Assembly: GCA_963922205.1 (NCBI GenBank)
Contig: CAWUHX010000244.1
Coordinates: forward strand, 186,001 to 250,000
Length of the DNA: 64,000 bases
Direction of reading: 5' to 3'
DNA from: Romanomermis culicivorax
Taxonomy: Eukaryota; Nematoda; Enoplea; Mermithida; Mermithidae
Position 1 is the stretch's first letter. Every line of letters starts with the position of its first letter. A program made the translations under genes and the position numbers. Below are positions 1 through 12,225 of the stretch, one piece after another. The notes below the pieces were generated by a model, which made no database searches, was not told where the DNA came from, and saw only the letters and a program-made list of their open reading frames with translations.

Positions 1-3000
1 GCCGTCAAGAACAAAAAGATGTGTTCTCGGGCATTTTAAGAAAGTCACAATCATTAGATTTTACAGTACTGCTAATTTGAATTTGGCCCGAGCGTGGCTC
101 TCAGGGAGTCAAATACTGTTTCTCAATCACGAACACGATCACAATCAATTATAATCACTAATCATTGATATTCAATGTTAGTTTTTGATTCTAATTTTTC
201 TGAAGATTTTATTCTTATTTTTTTCTCGCTTGATGATTGTCAAAGTAAGACAATTTGAAAAAAAAATTTTTATCATCAGTGATAGCATCAAAGAAATATT
301 TTAGAAGCTTAGTTTTCATAAAATTTAAAAGCAGTGAAGCACAAGTGGATTTTGTCACATATATATGACCAGATATCCGAATATCCGAGCTCGCCGAAAA
401 CCCGGATATCTGGATGTCAAAAAATATCCGAGGAACATAACTACTTCTGATACTGCAACCTGCGATAACTTTGTTGTTCCTTTTTCTTCTGGTTTCCCTT
501 CTTTTTGGCAGGAGCCACTTGTACAGCTGATGAAATGAAAAATTTGTATCCTCTGTCGAAATTACTGCTTTTTGGGTGAAAAACAACCATTTTCGATATT
601 TTTCTGAGAAATCGTGGAAAATGAAATTTTCAAGAAAAAACAACATGACCACCCGATTACCCAACGTAGAATAACATTTCCCTTTCTCAAACCCTTCTGT
701 AAAAATCTATTAAAAAACCGTAATACAACTTGTGTCCGATTTCACAAGTGATTCAACAGTGACAGCTGTAGTGAATATCATAGATGTGGTTCATTATTAG
801 TTGATTAATATACTCAAACATATATTAATATTTCTTGCATAACTTAAGATGAGCTAATAAAGTATTAATATTTTTAGGCATACAAAAGATGATTTACTTA
901 TATAATAGTTATTTTTATTATATGTGATCGTGATACACATACAAACCCAGAAATATATGGGCACACCCCATAAGATGGTGATACTGACATCTAAATAGAG
1001 GCACATATAGGGACTAGGCTGGGTGTGGTGTTCTGTAGTCACATTGTCACCAATGCAACTGCAGATCAAACATAAAATTCATCACTCAATGTGCTCAATC
1101 CTGATTGGCTGACGGTTTTGATTTTTTTAAATCTTGATTTATTTTAAATCTTGATTGAAATCTTGATTTAAAAAAGTATTCAAGATAAAAATTATCAGGA
1201 GGATTACTTTTTTTAATCAAGCTGTAACTTGATTACTTATTTGTGATCAAAATGTCACATGGTTACTTTTTTGAAATGGAGATCTTCAGAACTTCATTGG
1301 GAACTACTGGCACTTTTTTCAAGTATTGCACTCATTATTCAAATCACGATAAAAAATCAAGTGGCCCTCCTGGTATTCTTTAAGGTCTATGTAAAAGCGT
1401 TTTTATGTAGACTTCAACTTGAAACAATGATATGGGAATCTTTTAACTACTGTAGATTTACTGTTTATTATTTTATCATTCTAGTTATAAATGGCGACAA
1501 CTGGAGAAGGTTCAACGAGGCTCGCAAAATCAGTTTGCTGGCAAAATTTTGATACCTTGCTGAGGTGGAATTACCTACCTGGATTCTACAAAGTTCAATG
1601 AAATTGCACTGGCAAAAAAAATTTTTTCCAACAAAATTTTCGTCGAAATCTCGGTTCTAAAAAGTTCACCGATGAAATTTAGTTTTCAAGTCGCCAGAAA
1701 AATAAATCGTAGACAGGTCAAACCTATCGAAATTCAAGTTTGCTGGCAGAACTTGCCATAAAACAGCAGGCATGTAGCGAAGCACCAAGGTCTGCGATGA
1801 GAGGCAGAAGACTTTTTTATGGCTTGTTCAATTGTCTAAAATGATTTGTGGAGGCTCGCAAAAATTTAATTTCAAACTTCGAAAATGGTTCAAAAATCAA
1901 TAATTATTGTCCAAGACACCGCGAAAGCTGAATTTATTGTGCAACCAAAAACAAAGGAGTGGAATCATTGACTATTTTGTGTTCAGAAATTACCATCTTC
2001 TATGAAAAAATGGGTAGTCTTCAGTTTTATGGTCCAAAATGATGAGCTTCTTATGGAGCCCTGAGTTGGCCATATGATTAGCAAAAATTTTAGTGAACAT
2101 CATATGGCTATCCATATAGCCAACGATTTCTGCTGGGGTTCTTATGACACCCCCTCACTTGCATGTATTTTTTACACTATATTTTCATTCGGGATGGCCG
2201 TTCTAGTCGCTGATTAAATCCAAGATAATCTTAATCATGGGCGGTAACTGAAGTTAATGAAAGCTCAGATTAGGCAGTGTTGCACTGTGATGTTTATTGG
2301 AGTCGGCTTCCCATAGGATTGTAAAATATTTTTGATCAACGAGATAACAAAATGGTTTTTTACGTTTTCGAATCTTACTTTGCTTCAAATTTAACTAACC
2401 TGCAGGGCACATTTTAACCACTTTTGGTTTTAAATGGGGGAGTCATTTTCCTGAATTAATTATCTTAGAGATGCTATTTTTTACCCGTTAATTTCAGTGA
2501 ATGAATCCGTTTTCAAAAATATTTTTGATTAGTCAAACACTGGCCAAATTTAAACTGCGTTTGAATAAGCTGGAAATTGACAAACCTGCCCTGGCATAAG
2601 CCTAGTAGAACAGCTAGTGTAAAAAATTTTCTATGCTAGTTTGCTCAACCACTTGGCTGCTACAGTAAGTCAAAGTGAGAATTTCCATCCACCAAGTTGG
2701 AGCTCATAGTTCCAATTTGTGTCAAATGATGGTTTGCCCTATGCCATGGCCTACAGTAGGATTCTACGAAAAACACTCACGCTCTTATGTGCAGACAGAG
2801 ATAATCAACTACAGTATGATTGCTCATTCTTACTATTCACCCTAGAAGAATGTTTGTAATTTTCATATCCGATTTCTAAGACAGCTTGACATTTTTTTAT
2901 TTCTGTGTATGTAACAACATCCGTCGGATTGCTCAGTGTTGTACTAAGTGATTAAGAAACTCGATTTGTATGTAATCCGCAATGTATAAAGAATTTCTTT

Positions 3001-3342
3001 AAATTCTAGTGTATCCCAAACCCATGTGATCTGAGAGCCGATATATCATGTTTTCTTTTAATACTTTTTGATAGAGAACTTTGCATCAAAAATTGAAGAC
3101 ATAGCCTGTTTGAAATGATGATGACTTGTAAAATTTCCGAGCTAATTCACGTCGATCTGCGGGCTGAAATTTTTCGGGAACTGAAATCACCAATTTTTAT
3201 CAATCATGGCGATAAATGATGATCCATATGCATTGTGTCAGTAGCATTTCACAGTATCAACAATACTCTACCTTTGAATGGGTGTCAAATTCGTTTTTGA
3301 ATAATAAATTGTGTGAATAAAATTACAAAACAAATCACCAAC
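1..3342. other. Left-edge non-coding, repeat-bearing DNA
   Basis: No convincing exon was found here. If the protease gene to the right continues leftwards, this would be its next intron. There are A/T-rich inverted short repeats of AAATCTTGATT type at 1115-1260. Near 2070-2135 is a GGCCATATG/CATATGGC inverted pair that resembles sequences near 44090-44165 and 61640-61690, so it is probably a small dispersed repeat. I looked for codons of a serine-protease GDSGGP motif on the minus strand and saw none. Confidence 0.5.
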
Positions 3343-6300
3343 CTGTTTTGTTTAAGGTAAATGCAATGGGCAGCCGTTAGCACAATATCCGACGAAGTGT
3401 CCTCATTCCCTTGAGTCACGTTGAATAAGCGACTGATGAGAAATGAACCACAGGAAACACGCTTCCTACGTAGAAGACCCATCCACGGAGCAGAATGTGG
3501 TACAGCCTCTTTGCCGTTATACACTCTTCTCACACGAAAACTATCACGGCCTTCAAGCGTTTCAGTTGCCTATATACAAACAAAGAACACAATCAGCATT
3601 GATCTCGATCAATCAATTTTCAGTTTTTCGATTTTTCTACCCGTGGGGTGGAAAATGATCAAATTCGGTTTGGTACAGGGTATACAAATATACTGAACCA
3701 GTGGTTTAACCTTTACACTATAACTTGATTTAAACTTTATGATTTCCTGGTAGACTGGACTGAAAATTTGTGAGCATACTCAGATGACTTGTAGAGATTT
3801 TATGGGTGAAAATGTTATAATAAAAGCTTCATGATTTTGACAACGGCATGAGTTTTTACCATTTCTCAGCTCACAAAAATTTTATAAAGAGCAGGTTATA
3901 CACAGGAAAGTTTGAGATAACATCTTAATTTTCATGTGCTACAACGGGATTACCGTGTTGTGATAAAATTTACTTACAGCATCAGCATCGGCGATGCATT
4001 TTCGGTGTCTAACAAACACATTCCTGGTATTTTTTAGTGTGATCTAAGCTCGCAAAAGTATTTTAACATTGAACTATATTTTTATTGTATTGTTTTGTGT
4101 ACACAGGAGAAAGTATTTTTAAGATAAGGTTATTGGAGGCTCGAGTAGATACCCCTTTACTGCCGGTTATGGTGTACTTAGGTAGCTCCCAGTTTAAGTC
4201 TATCTGACTTTGATTGGAGCATAATCAGCTTTTTTGTTGTTAGGTGTTTTTGTTAAGAACTGTTGCATTTTCCATTGTATAAAACTTAAGGGTCATATAC
4301 TAGTTCTTAGTACCGCGCATCTGCTTTTCAAAGTGCTGCCACATATCAGTCATTGCTACCACAGCGTGATAAGTGACCCCTTGAGTGTGCAGCAATGGCC
4401 ACTTTGCATTCATACAAAATCACAATGTTCGATTCCGTTTAAATAGCGAAATCGACCTGCAGATGCCAATGGCGGATTGTGTGCAAACTGTAGATGCAAA
4501 TAGTAGCGGCGGAATCTACCATTTTTTCTAAAAGGCGAATTGTGGGTAGTAAAATCTGCCTTCTTTTACGGATTTATTGTAGGTTTCCTAAGCCTGAGAC
4601 TAGGTCCAAGCCTAAATTTTAGCCTAAACCGACACATAGCTTGGGGGGCCAAAGCTCGCCTACGAGACAACAAAATTCACTAAAAATCGTGAGCGGACAT
4701 TAGAGCATGGGACAATAGAGCGCGGACATTAGATCGCAGAACAATAGAGCGCAGGGACATTAGAGTACAGGACAATAGAGCACAGGGACATTAGAGCGCA
4801 GGAAAATATAGCGCAAGGGACATCAGAGCGCAGAACAATAGAGCGCAGGAACATTAGAGTACAGGACAATAGAGCGCAGGAAAATATAGCGCAGGGACAT
4901 TAGAGCGCAGAACAATAGAGCGCAGGGACATTAGAGCGCGGACATTACAGTGCAGGGACACTAGAGCTAGGACGCAGGACAATAGAGTGCAAGAACATTA
5001 GAGCTATTGATTCGAAAAAATTTTCACCAACGTTCCATGATCTGCAATGAATGCGAATTTTTAATTGTTTTTGGTACAAAGCAAGCAGTTTTATTTTAAA
5101 AGCTGACAAAGTTTTCAAAAGCTGACAAAAAACTGCGTGTGTAATTCTGAATGCGAGTTTGAAATTCAAGATGAATTCGAAAATAACAAAATGAAACAAT
5201 TTTATTCAGAGGTTCAAAGGTCAAATATTCGCAATTTTTTGTGACTTTCGCAACTTTTGACAAAATACTCCATGGAGGAAAAATGCCTTGAGCTGAACTT
5301 CTTCAGAGAGACGAAAAAATTTGAAGAAAGCATTTTTGAACTGAAATGTAGTTATTTTTCACATAATTTCATTTTCGACTTTTTTATTTTGCTCTGATCT
5401 AATTTTTCTGCTTTTCATTGTCCTGATCTCTAATGTCTTTGTGCTCTATCGTCCATGCTCCATCGTCCTGCCCTCTAATGTCCTTGCGCTCTATTGCGAC
5501 TATCCGTTATTGTTCTGCGCTCTATTGTTTCAGTGGCCGACGCAGAAGTTTTTTCGAGGTAGGGGCAGAGATTTTTTATTTACAATCTATATATTTTTGT
5601 TAAATTATTTGCTCCGATATGGAAGGGATTTTTTTCATTTTCCGTATTTTTCTTTTTTTCATATTTTTTTCTGAAAAAACAAGACGAAAAAAAGAAAGAA
5701 ACAATGGGGCAACCGGCAAGACAATAGAGGGTAGATGAAAGAAGAAAAAATTCGAAAAAAGGAATTTTGGCTACGGTATTTAATTGCGTTTTGTAGATTT
5801 CTGATAATTTGTGTTTAACCATTATCTTGATAATTTTTATTTTCAGATCATGAGATTCAGCCGCCTGCATTCGCTACTGTATTGTCTATAATGTCCAGGA
5901 TCTAATGTCCGTGCACTCTAATGTGCTTACGCTCTATTGTGCTGCACTCTAATTTCCCTGCGCCCTATTGTCCTGCGCTCTAATGTCCGCGCTCTATTGT
6001 CCCATACTCTAATGTCTCGATACCAGTAAAAGTGTGTTTATCATTATTTGCCACGAAAGTGTAAGTGTAAGTTCTTTGCTCTATATTGAAATTAAAATAG
6101 GGATTTAAAATATAGAATTTTGCACAAAAATTTGCAATCTTTTGATTTGATCATTTATTGTGCCTGAATAAAATGCAATGTTCTTGAGAAATTCACGTGA
6201 AAGTGATTCCAACTATTCATTTCATTGGTACAGCAAGGATTGGACACTGGTGAGGTCGGAAAATTTTCGAGTATCCACGTTTTCAACCGTTTTGGAAAGT

Positions 6301-7068
6301 GATAGATGTGCTTGAGATCTGAAATCAAGTCTCAACATATTCGCAGAAAAGTGGGACGTGAAACAGAGTATCTCAACGCATTTTCCACAATTGCATCTGT
6401 GTATTGCATCAGTACAGTCGTCTTTTTAACAAAACATTCTTGCATATGATACTCTTCTAGTGGCATATTCACCACTGCTACTTTATGTCCTGATATTGTG
6501 TTTACTAGAAAGTTTACTATTCAAAATTCTTAAAGCGTCATATCCCCAGTGTAAATCATGTGATCGTGACGCTAGAATCCTCTTAAAAAGTTCTTTCTGA
6601 GAATGTCATAAAAAACGCTTGTGAAATAAAATTATAGCAAAAACCCCCCACTCGGAAAATTTTCGAATGCTGGCAATAGTTGGGTGAGAAAGGCACGACT
6701 TAAGGGTTCAAACTAATTTATGTCATCTCACGGGAGAGGAATTCAATCATGAACTCACACTCCACTCTAAGATCAGATGTAACTTTTCAAGAACAAATTT
6801 TTAGTGAGACTCATATTAGGATGCTTGAAGAAATCTTGATGAAATAAAAATATGATACTCCTAAAGGGATTAAAAAATGGAATTCGATACTTGCAAGTTA
6901 TTTTGTCTGGCATAGGCTTCGCTATAGATCAGCTTCGCAACCTCTAGCTCGGTATGAACTTTTAATAAATTTGTACGAACCTTGTCAATAGAAGCAAAAG
7001 TCGCTTACCATATATTGCAGGAATAGAAGTAGAAAAGCCAGCAGCAGTTTGGAAAGCGTACAGATCAT
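3343..7068 (-). CDS. Trypsin-like (S1) serine protease, partial: signal exon and His-loop exon
   Basis: Two exons join in frame. Exon 1 (7068-7009, 20 codons, phase 0) begins MICTLSKLLLAFLLLFL, a clear signal peptide, and ends at a GTAAGC donor. Exon 2 (3569-3343) follows a TATATAG acceptor. It reads RRVYNGKEAVPHSAPW, then SCGSFLIS and VLTAAHC, and ends at CAG|GTTGGTG. These match the S1 family activation site (R|VYNG, usually R|IVGG), the first disulfide Cys and the catalytic His motif TAAHC. The product would be a secreted zymogen. About 13 extra residues (NVTQGNEDTSSD region) lie between SFLIS and VLTAAHC, where trypsins normally have one or two. Exons for the catalytic Asp and Ser were not found before the window edge, so the gene is either cut by the window or broken. 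The exon pairing across a 3.4-kb intron is inferred from matching phase. Confidence 0.6.
3570..7008. other. Large intron of the protease gene with repeats
   Basis: This is the inferred intron between the signal-peptide exon and the His-loop exon. It holds the foldback-like element at 4696-6016 and, at 3755-3910, a stretch that resembles part of the TA-flanked MITE at 37823-38075 (shared AAATTTGTGAGCAT block and GATTTTGACRAC block). No further exon was recognised. Confidence 0.45.
4696..6016. mobile_element. Foldback-like element 1 with sub-repeated inverted ends
   Basis: The left arm (about 4696-5005) is a run of degenerate 15-17 bp units alternating GGACATTAGAGCGCA and GGACAATAGAGCGCA. The right arm (about 5880-6016) is the same array in reverse complement. 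The two outer ends match almost base for base: GACATTAGAGCATGGGACAA on the left and GACATTAGAGTATGGGACAA read inward from the right. A third, inverted array lies at about 5410-5530. Long inverted termini made of short direct repeats are the hallmark of foldback (FB/Galileo-like) transposons. No transposase ORF is present and no target duplication is clear. Confidence 0.65.
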
Positions 7069-7563
7069 GCTGATCGAAAATTAATGGCGAACTTCAGCTA
7101 GAAAAATTATTTTCCAAAAATTATTACTACAGTGATCGTGAAATCTTTCATAGTTTTAATATAAAATAGGCCTAATGTCGAACAAATAGCCGAACAAAGA
7201 GCACCCATCTTTGTTCAGGCGCGCTTCTGAGCTTTACTTGTGTAAACATAACATTAATCAGTTATTCTGTAATAATCACGTGTTTCTGAATTGAGTGCTA
7301 GCTAATGCACAAATGCTATATAGTGAACAAAGGACCCTTTGTGTGCAAATACTACATGGTGCGAAAAAAATTAAAGCATTCATAGTCTGTTTTTGCAAAT
7401 GCTACGTTTCTGAGAAAACTTGAAAGCCAGCATTATAGCAGATTGCCCCTTCATGCTCTACTCGCCCACATATTGGGGTTGTCATCAGCAAAATTGATCA
7501 ATCAGATTCGAGCAGTCCTGATTCATGGCGGTGCGAAGTGACATACCCCAGCGGCGCTACGCC

Positions 7564-8372
7564 GTTAAGACGCAAAGACATTAGGACGCAGGACATTAGG
7601 ACGCAAGGACATTAAGACGCAGGACATTAGGACGCAAGAACATTAGGACGCAAAAACACTAGGACGCAGAACTTTTAACATCCGAGGACGTTAAAACATA
7701 TAATCGTGTCACAAAAAATCGAATTTATTGCTGCATGGAAATTTTTCCCAGCATTAATTTTATTATATGAAAGATATTTGTTAATAATGTACTATTTCGT
7801 GTTCATGATTTCATTTTTTCTAATGAGAGAAAGTGATACTCAAGAAAAATCAAACCCTTGTCATTTCGAGATCCAGTGACACACCTGATCCATTTGCATG
7901 TCCAAACGCTAGCATGAGAGAAACAAATATTAATGAATTTTTACAATTCTAGCACCTTCTGTTATTTTTTGGCTCCCACTAAAATTTTATGGTTCCCTAT
8001 TATTTTGCAAAACAAACTGCTCGTAAGACTATTTCCATAAGACTCCAGGATGTGGCGTTTTGGGACTTTTCCAATATCACTTAAACTACAATTTTGATTT
8101 TTAGCTGAATTGTACTTATGGCTTTAAAAAATAGATAGATATTCTATCGTTGTACCATGTCTGAAGTGACACTGCTTTTCAAACTCATTCGAAAACAGAA
8201 AAAGTTGCAATGTGGGAGGCATTCGAGACTCTTCAGTTTCTTTGAACCCACTTCTAAGTGAGCCTCCAGAACAGTGAATAATACCCTTCAGATTGACTTT
8301 CACAAATTCTGGGGTTAAATTTCTGCGTCCCAATGTCCTTGCGTCCTAATGTCCTGCGTTCTTGAAGTACCT
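7564..8372. mobile_element. Foldback-like element 2, related to element 1
   Basis: The left array (7564-7672) repeats GGACATTAGGACGCA about seven times. The right array (8322-8372) is the reverse complement with about three units (GCGTCCTAATGTCCTGCG). The unit differs from element 1 mainly as TTAGGACGC versus TTAGAGCGC, so the two are diverged members of one family. The core of about 650 bp holds no recognisable gene. The outer boundary on the right abuts the dispersed repeat that runs from about 8370. Confidence 0.6.
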
Positions 8373-8790
8373 GAGGTGTGTACTTCGCTCGCACGACTTT
8401 GGCTAGAGTAAAAAGGTTGGAAAACAAAACATTAAAGAAGTGTGAAGCACTTGCAAATCAAAATTATGGTCTCGTGTGGAATACAGAAGCCCAGCCAGAG
8501 GACTTGTTTACTTCAACTGTAGATTTAAAAAATTAAAAAGTGATCATCACCTCAAGTTCCAACACTAGCCAGAGATGCAGACGCCTGCAGGGTTTGCTTG
8601 ACCTAGTCCACAGGTATACCCGTTTATACACGCAATTATTCAGTTTACTGTGATGCCGCAGATCCAACAAATATAAACAAAGTATACCAGCCGTGGCTTT
8701 TTTTACACTGAATCTTTGCATGTGGCCTAGTATACCTCGACTGCCAGACAGAGCGGAGATTTTTCAGTGTCAGGAAGAACATAATAATTA
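8370..8790 (-). repeat. Dispersed repeat R, copy 1 (uninterrupted)
   Basis: Read on the minus strand this matches the plus-strand sequence at about 34225-34800. Shared blocks include AATCTCCGCTCTGTCTGGCA, ATGCAAAGATTCAG, CGGCTGGTATACT, GATGATCACTTTTTAATTTT, TTTTTTAAATCTACAGTTGA and TTTTCCAACCTTTTTACT. The second copy is split by a MITE at 34256-34485, whereas this copy is intact, so it serves as the empty-site reference. The repeat's own nature is unknown; no reading frame is shared by both copies. Confidence 0.6.
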
Positions 8791-8996
8791 CTGTATATTA
8801 CATTTATTTTTAATCATTATGTATCATCATATTTTACTCCAAACCAGAAAACCAACACCACAAAACAAACAAGCATATAAGCTTGGAAACAGAAACCACA
8901 CTTCTAACAGAACAGGATCCAACTTTTTCCAAACTCTGAATTATCCATCAAAATAAAAACCATTCATTAACCGTCTGTTTGATTTCTGTTTCACAT

Positions 8997-9934
8997 CGGG
9001 GGCCGGTTTCTCAGAGCTGACGAATTTGATTCGGCAGTGAATCTAATGATTCGTCAACAAAATTTTTGACCTTCGCTGTCGAATTATTTTTTTTTGGTTT
9101 CACAAAGAAAGATTCGTTGCCGAGGTTTCGCTGCTGAACCTTTCGATTCGTTGACCAAACTTTTCTAATTCTTTGACGAAAAGTGGTGTGGAGTTTCACA
9201 AAGCTTTCTAGATATTTTTCTGTTTAAATTTTCAGTCCGATGACCAGAAAAAAGCTCGGCAGGTTCGAACCTCTCTAATAGCTGCCGAATCTTCACTTTT
9301 ACTGTGTAAAGTAGAAGAAAACGAAAATCAATATTTATTTAGGTTCACTTTAGTGTTATATTTTCCTAACTTTTATGATTTTGTATTTAGAATAGCAGCA
9401 CGTGTTGTGCAGGAAATTTTAGAAAATTGTTGTTTTAATTCATAACACACCTAAATTTGATCAATTTAGTCAAGGAAACTACAGAAAAATGGGCTCAATC
9501 CAGTCAGTAATTCTCTTCTCACCTCATTCGAGGCATTGAGACTGTGCTTGTTAGAGTCGGCTTTTTGGTCAGTACCAAACAAAATGGTGTATAATTAGCC
9601 TCAATTAATTGTATGAGAAGATCGTCTTCCGCCATCGAAAAGTTGGGTTGTTTTTTGTTCACTCCTTTGAAGTTTAACTGCACGAAACTTAGAGCTTGTT
9701 TCGGTAGGGTAAACACGTAGACAGACTTGTAAAATCTTATGAATACAGTTTACTGCATATCATAATTTATCAATTTGCCGACAATACCAATTCATTGATG
9801 AATTACTTGCTGAGGTTTCGTCAACAAATTGAAAACGGCTTAAAAGCTTTGTGAAACCCAAAAAACGAGGTCGCCGAAACCCCGACCACATTTGACAAGG
9901 AATTATTCCGTCAGCTTTGAGAATCCAGCCCCTG
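8997..9934. mobile_element. MITE-like element with GGGGCYGG terminal inverted repeats
   Basis: The left end reads CGGGGGCCGGTTTCTCAGAG and continues CTGACGAA. The right end, read inward, is CAGGGGCTGGATTCTCAAAG and continues CTGACGGAA. Deeper in, both arms share GGTTTCACAAAG(A/C)TT-type blocks and several TTCGTTGAC/GTCAACAAA motifs, so the arms are long and degenerate. A CAGGGG end suggests the hAT superfamily, but no 8-bp duplication is visible. No transposase was seen. Confidence 0.5.
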
Positions 9935-11858
9935 AGAAAAAATAGTCTTCCTTTTTTCGTCTTCATTTTCTAGGTGGAGAGTTTTTTTTTCTTCGTACGC
10001 TCGCTTATTTTCATTCTTGTCGTATTAGCGTTTTTGGAGTTTTACGTAGATCGTTGAATTTTATATTTTTAATATTAAAAAGATGCCATCGGCGATCCCC
10101 AAACTTAGGTTAGAGGTTTTGTTTTTATAAGGATAAATTTCTTTTTTCTACCTGACATCAGAATTGCTGCCGAGAAGTATCCATAGGCCTTAAGCGTGAA
10201 CTGTGAGTTCCCGATCCGCAGCACGAACCACTCCACAGGATAGATAATCCAGCATCAGATTACTGTAGCATTTTAAATATCCCTGCAGATGAAAAACACA
10301 CAGTTTTGACTCCCCAAGTTTTTGGCTTTGAATTTGGCCATATTACGGTACAAGTAGTAAGTTTATGTACCTCGTCAATTCGAAAAAACTGACGAATCCG
10401 AATATGGCGCCGGAAATAGTCATAAATTGCTAGATATTACATGATGCAGGTAGAAAATAGAAAAACCCATGTTCCCACAAAATTCGCAGCACTTGAAGTC
10501 TACATTTGTGGTTGACTACCGCAAACTGGTTCAATACTCGACCTTTCTGCTCTATAAAAAATACCCAATATAAAAAGACTCTCTATACATGAGATTTAAG
10601 GGGAGGTTAAATTGTTATTGATTACGTGCTTTGAGCAACATGACTACACTGGTAACTGCTATTATGTTGATGTTTATATTAGGGAGTTTTACAATAGCTG
10701 CATCTGCAGAATGATTTCTCTTTTTCCTCTAAATTTTTTATAATTACAATAGATTAGTTCTCAAGGAAATCAACACAAACGTCTGATTTGAGCATCATGT
10801 ATGGTCATAAGTTCGGTGAGTGCATTCAAGGCAATGATAAATCAAAACATCATAAAAATAATGTAAAATTTGAGGGAATAAAAACACAGTAGGGAATCTT
10901 CGAACAAAATATATGAGGCTTTTTAAGAGTGAACATAAAAAACAAGTCTTTCGTAGGAAACTGGGCTATTGTATGGGCGGCCACAGCGCGGCCCAGCCCA
11001 TCCTGCCTATGAGAGGGCTGGGCCAGGTTTCGGCTGGAGGAAAAATCAATAGGCTGGGCTGGACCTGGGGATCCAGGCCCTTAAAAGCCTATAAAATAAA
11101 AGTGAGTTGATGCATAAAAAATTCATTTCCAGTCAGATAAGTATTTACTGTATGTTATGTCACTCGCTCAGAATTTGACTCGCCCTGCATTACGCCCATC
11201 ATAAAACACTCAACAGATGCTCCCAATCTAATTTGCAATTCCATTTCAATCTTTCTCCTAAACTGGTTACACTTTCGCTATCAAGGCGAGACTGTTTTCG
11301 TCGGTTTGGTATCTACATGAAATTATCAGACATTACCATTGATTTTTCTCAAATTTGAAATTTGATGTGTTATTCTCTTTTATGTCTTTTTTAAACACAG
11401 AAGTTTTTATTGTGTGACTACCGAATAGCTCGATTTAATGATTTTTTCCACTTGCGTGTATTTTTCAACCGCATATTTTTCAAGTGCTGAAAGTTAGATG
11501 TCTTGTTTTTAGGTGTCGTGCAACTTTTTGCACCATTTCCTCTTTTTCTTCGATGATAGTGCTTCGAATGATAAAAAACCAACATTTCGAAATTACAGGT
11601 CATCATCGAAATCAGTTGAAAAAAATCTGGAGCATCATCTGCATGTTATTGACAGCAATTTGCTACTAGAGCAAAAAACGCCATTATCGCCTTCAATTCT
11701 ATTATGTTTTCGTTCAATGATCGGCAGTAGTAGTGGCTAGCATGAGTAAACTAACCAGTTTGTTTGATATCTTATTAGCAAAACTGCTGTTAAAAGCTCA
11801 CATGTTAAAAAAGTACCCTACAAACTATGTAAATATTCCCTGCCTGTTATAAATTCGA
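9935..11858. other. Intergenic DNA left of LTR element A
   Basis: No gene is supported here. There is a TATAAAAA box at about 10553 followed by a 24-codon ORF (10640-10714, MTTLVTAIMLMFILG..., hydrophobic) that looks like a lone signal peptide ending in TGA. A GGGCTGGGCC-rich stretch at 10975-11085 resembles others at 32265-32330 and 32770-32800. Otherwise the stretch is low-complexity AT-rich sequence. Confidence 0.4.
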
Positions 11859-12033
11859 AATTGACAATACTGTAATGAAAAGCGAATTCCATTATAATAT
11901 TTTCGAAAGTTGTTAAGTATAAACATGTGCTGTCATTAATCAAATGTTAGCTTAGATATTTTGTTCATAAAAATTAGTGTGTTGCAAAAATAAAGAAAAA
12001 TAAAGTCGTTTGACTATGCCCATGTTTATTACA
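11859..12033 (+). repeat. 5' LTR of element A
   Basis: This copy matches 31949-32123, with differences only at GTTGTT/GTTTTT, TTAGTG/TTAATG, AAATAAAG/AAAGAAAG and CCCATG/CCCGTG. It contains an AATAAAG poly(A)-type signal near its 3' end. It is followed after two bases by TGGGGGGCAATCGAAATA, the expected place for a primer-binding site starting TGG; the tRNA was not identified. The first 12 bases (AATTGACAATAC) may be flank rather than LTR. Confidence 0.7.
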
Positions 12034-12225
12034 AATGGGGGGCAATCGAAATATATAGTGGAAAAATTTGGTGGACATAGAATTTGATGAAATTTTTATT
12101 TTTGTGGATTTTTTTTTGAATATTTCCGAATTTTACATTTATTTGGGGTCTATTTGACCAATAATACGTTTTGTGGATATTAGCTGTTACGCCAACAATT
12201 TGTGAACGTTTTTCGTTTATTATTG

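Noticed and set aside
215..664. 149-codon minus ORF at the left edge
   Set aside because: Low complexity and Phe/Lys-rich, with no domain. It crosses short tandem and palindromic segments (GGATATCTGG) and is unlikely to be coding.
4690..8372. CRISPR-like interpretation of the regular 15-17 bp repeats
   Set aside because: The repeats are contiguous and degenerate with no unique spacers, they occur as inverted pairs, and the genome is eukaryotic.
8997..9934. 8-bp target duplication for the GGGGCYGG element
   Set aside because: TTTCACAT on the left and AGAAAAAA on the right do not match, so the superfamily was left open.
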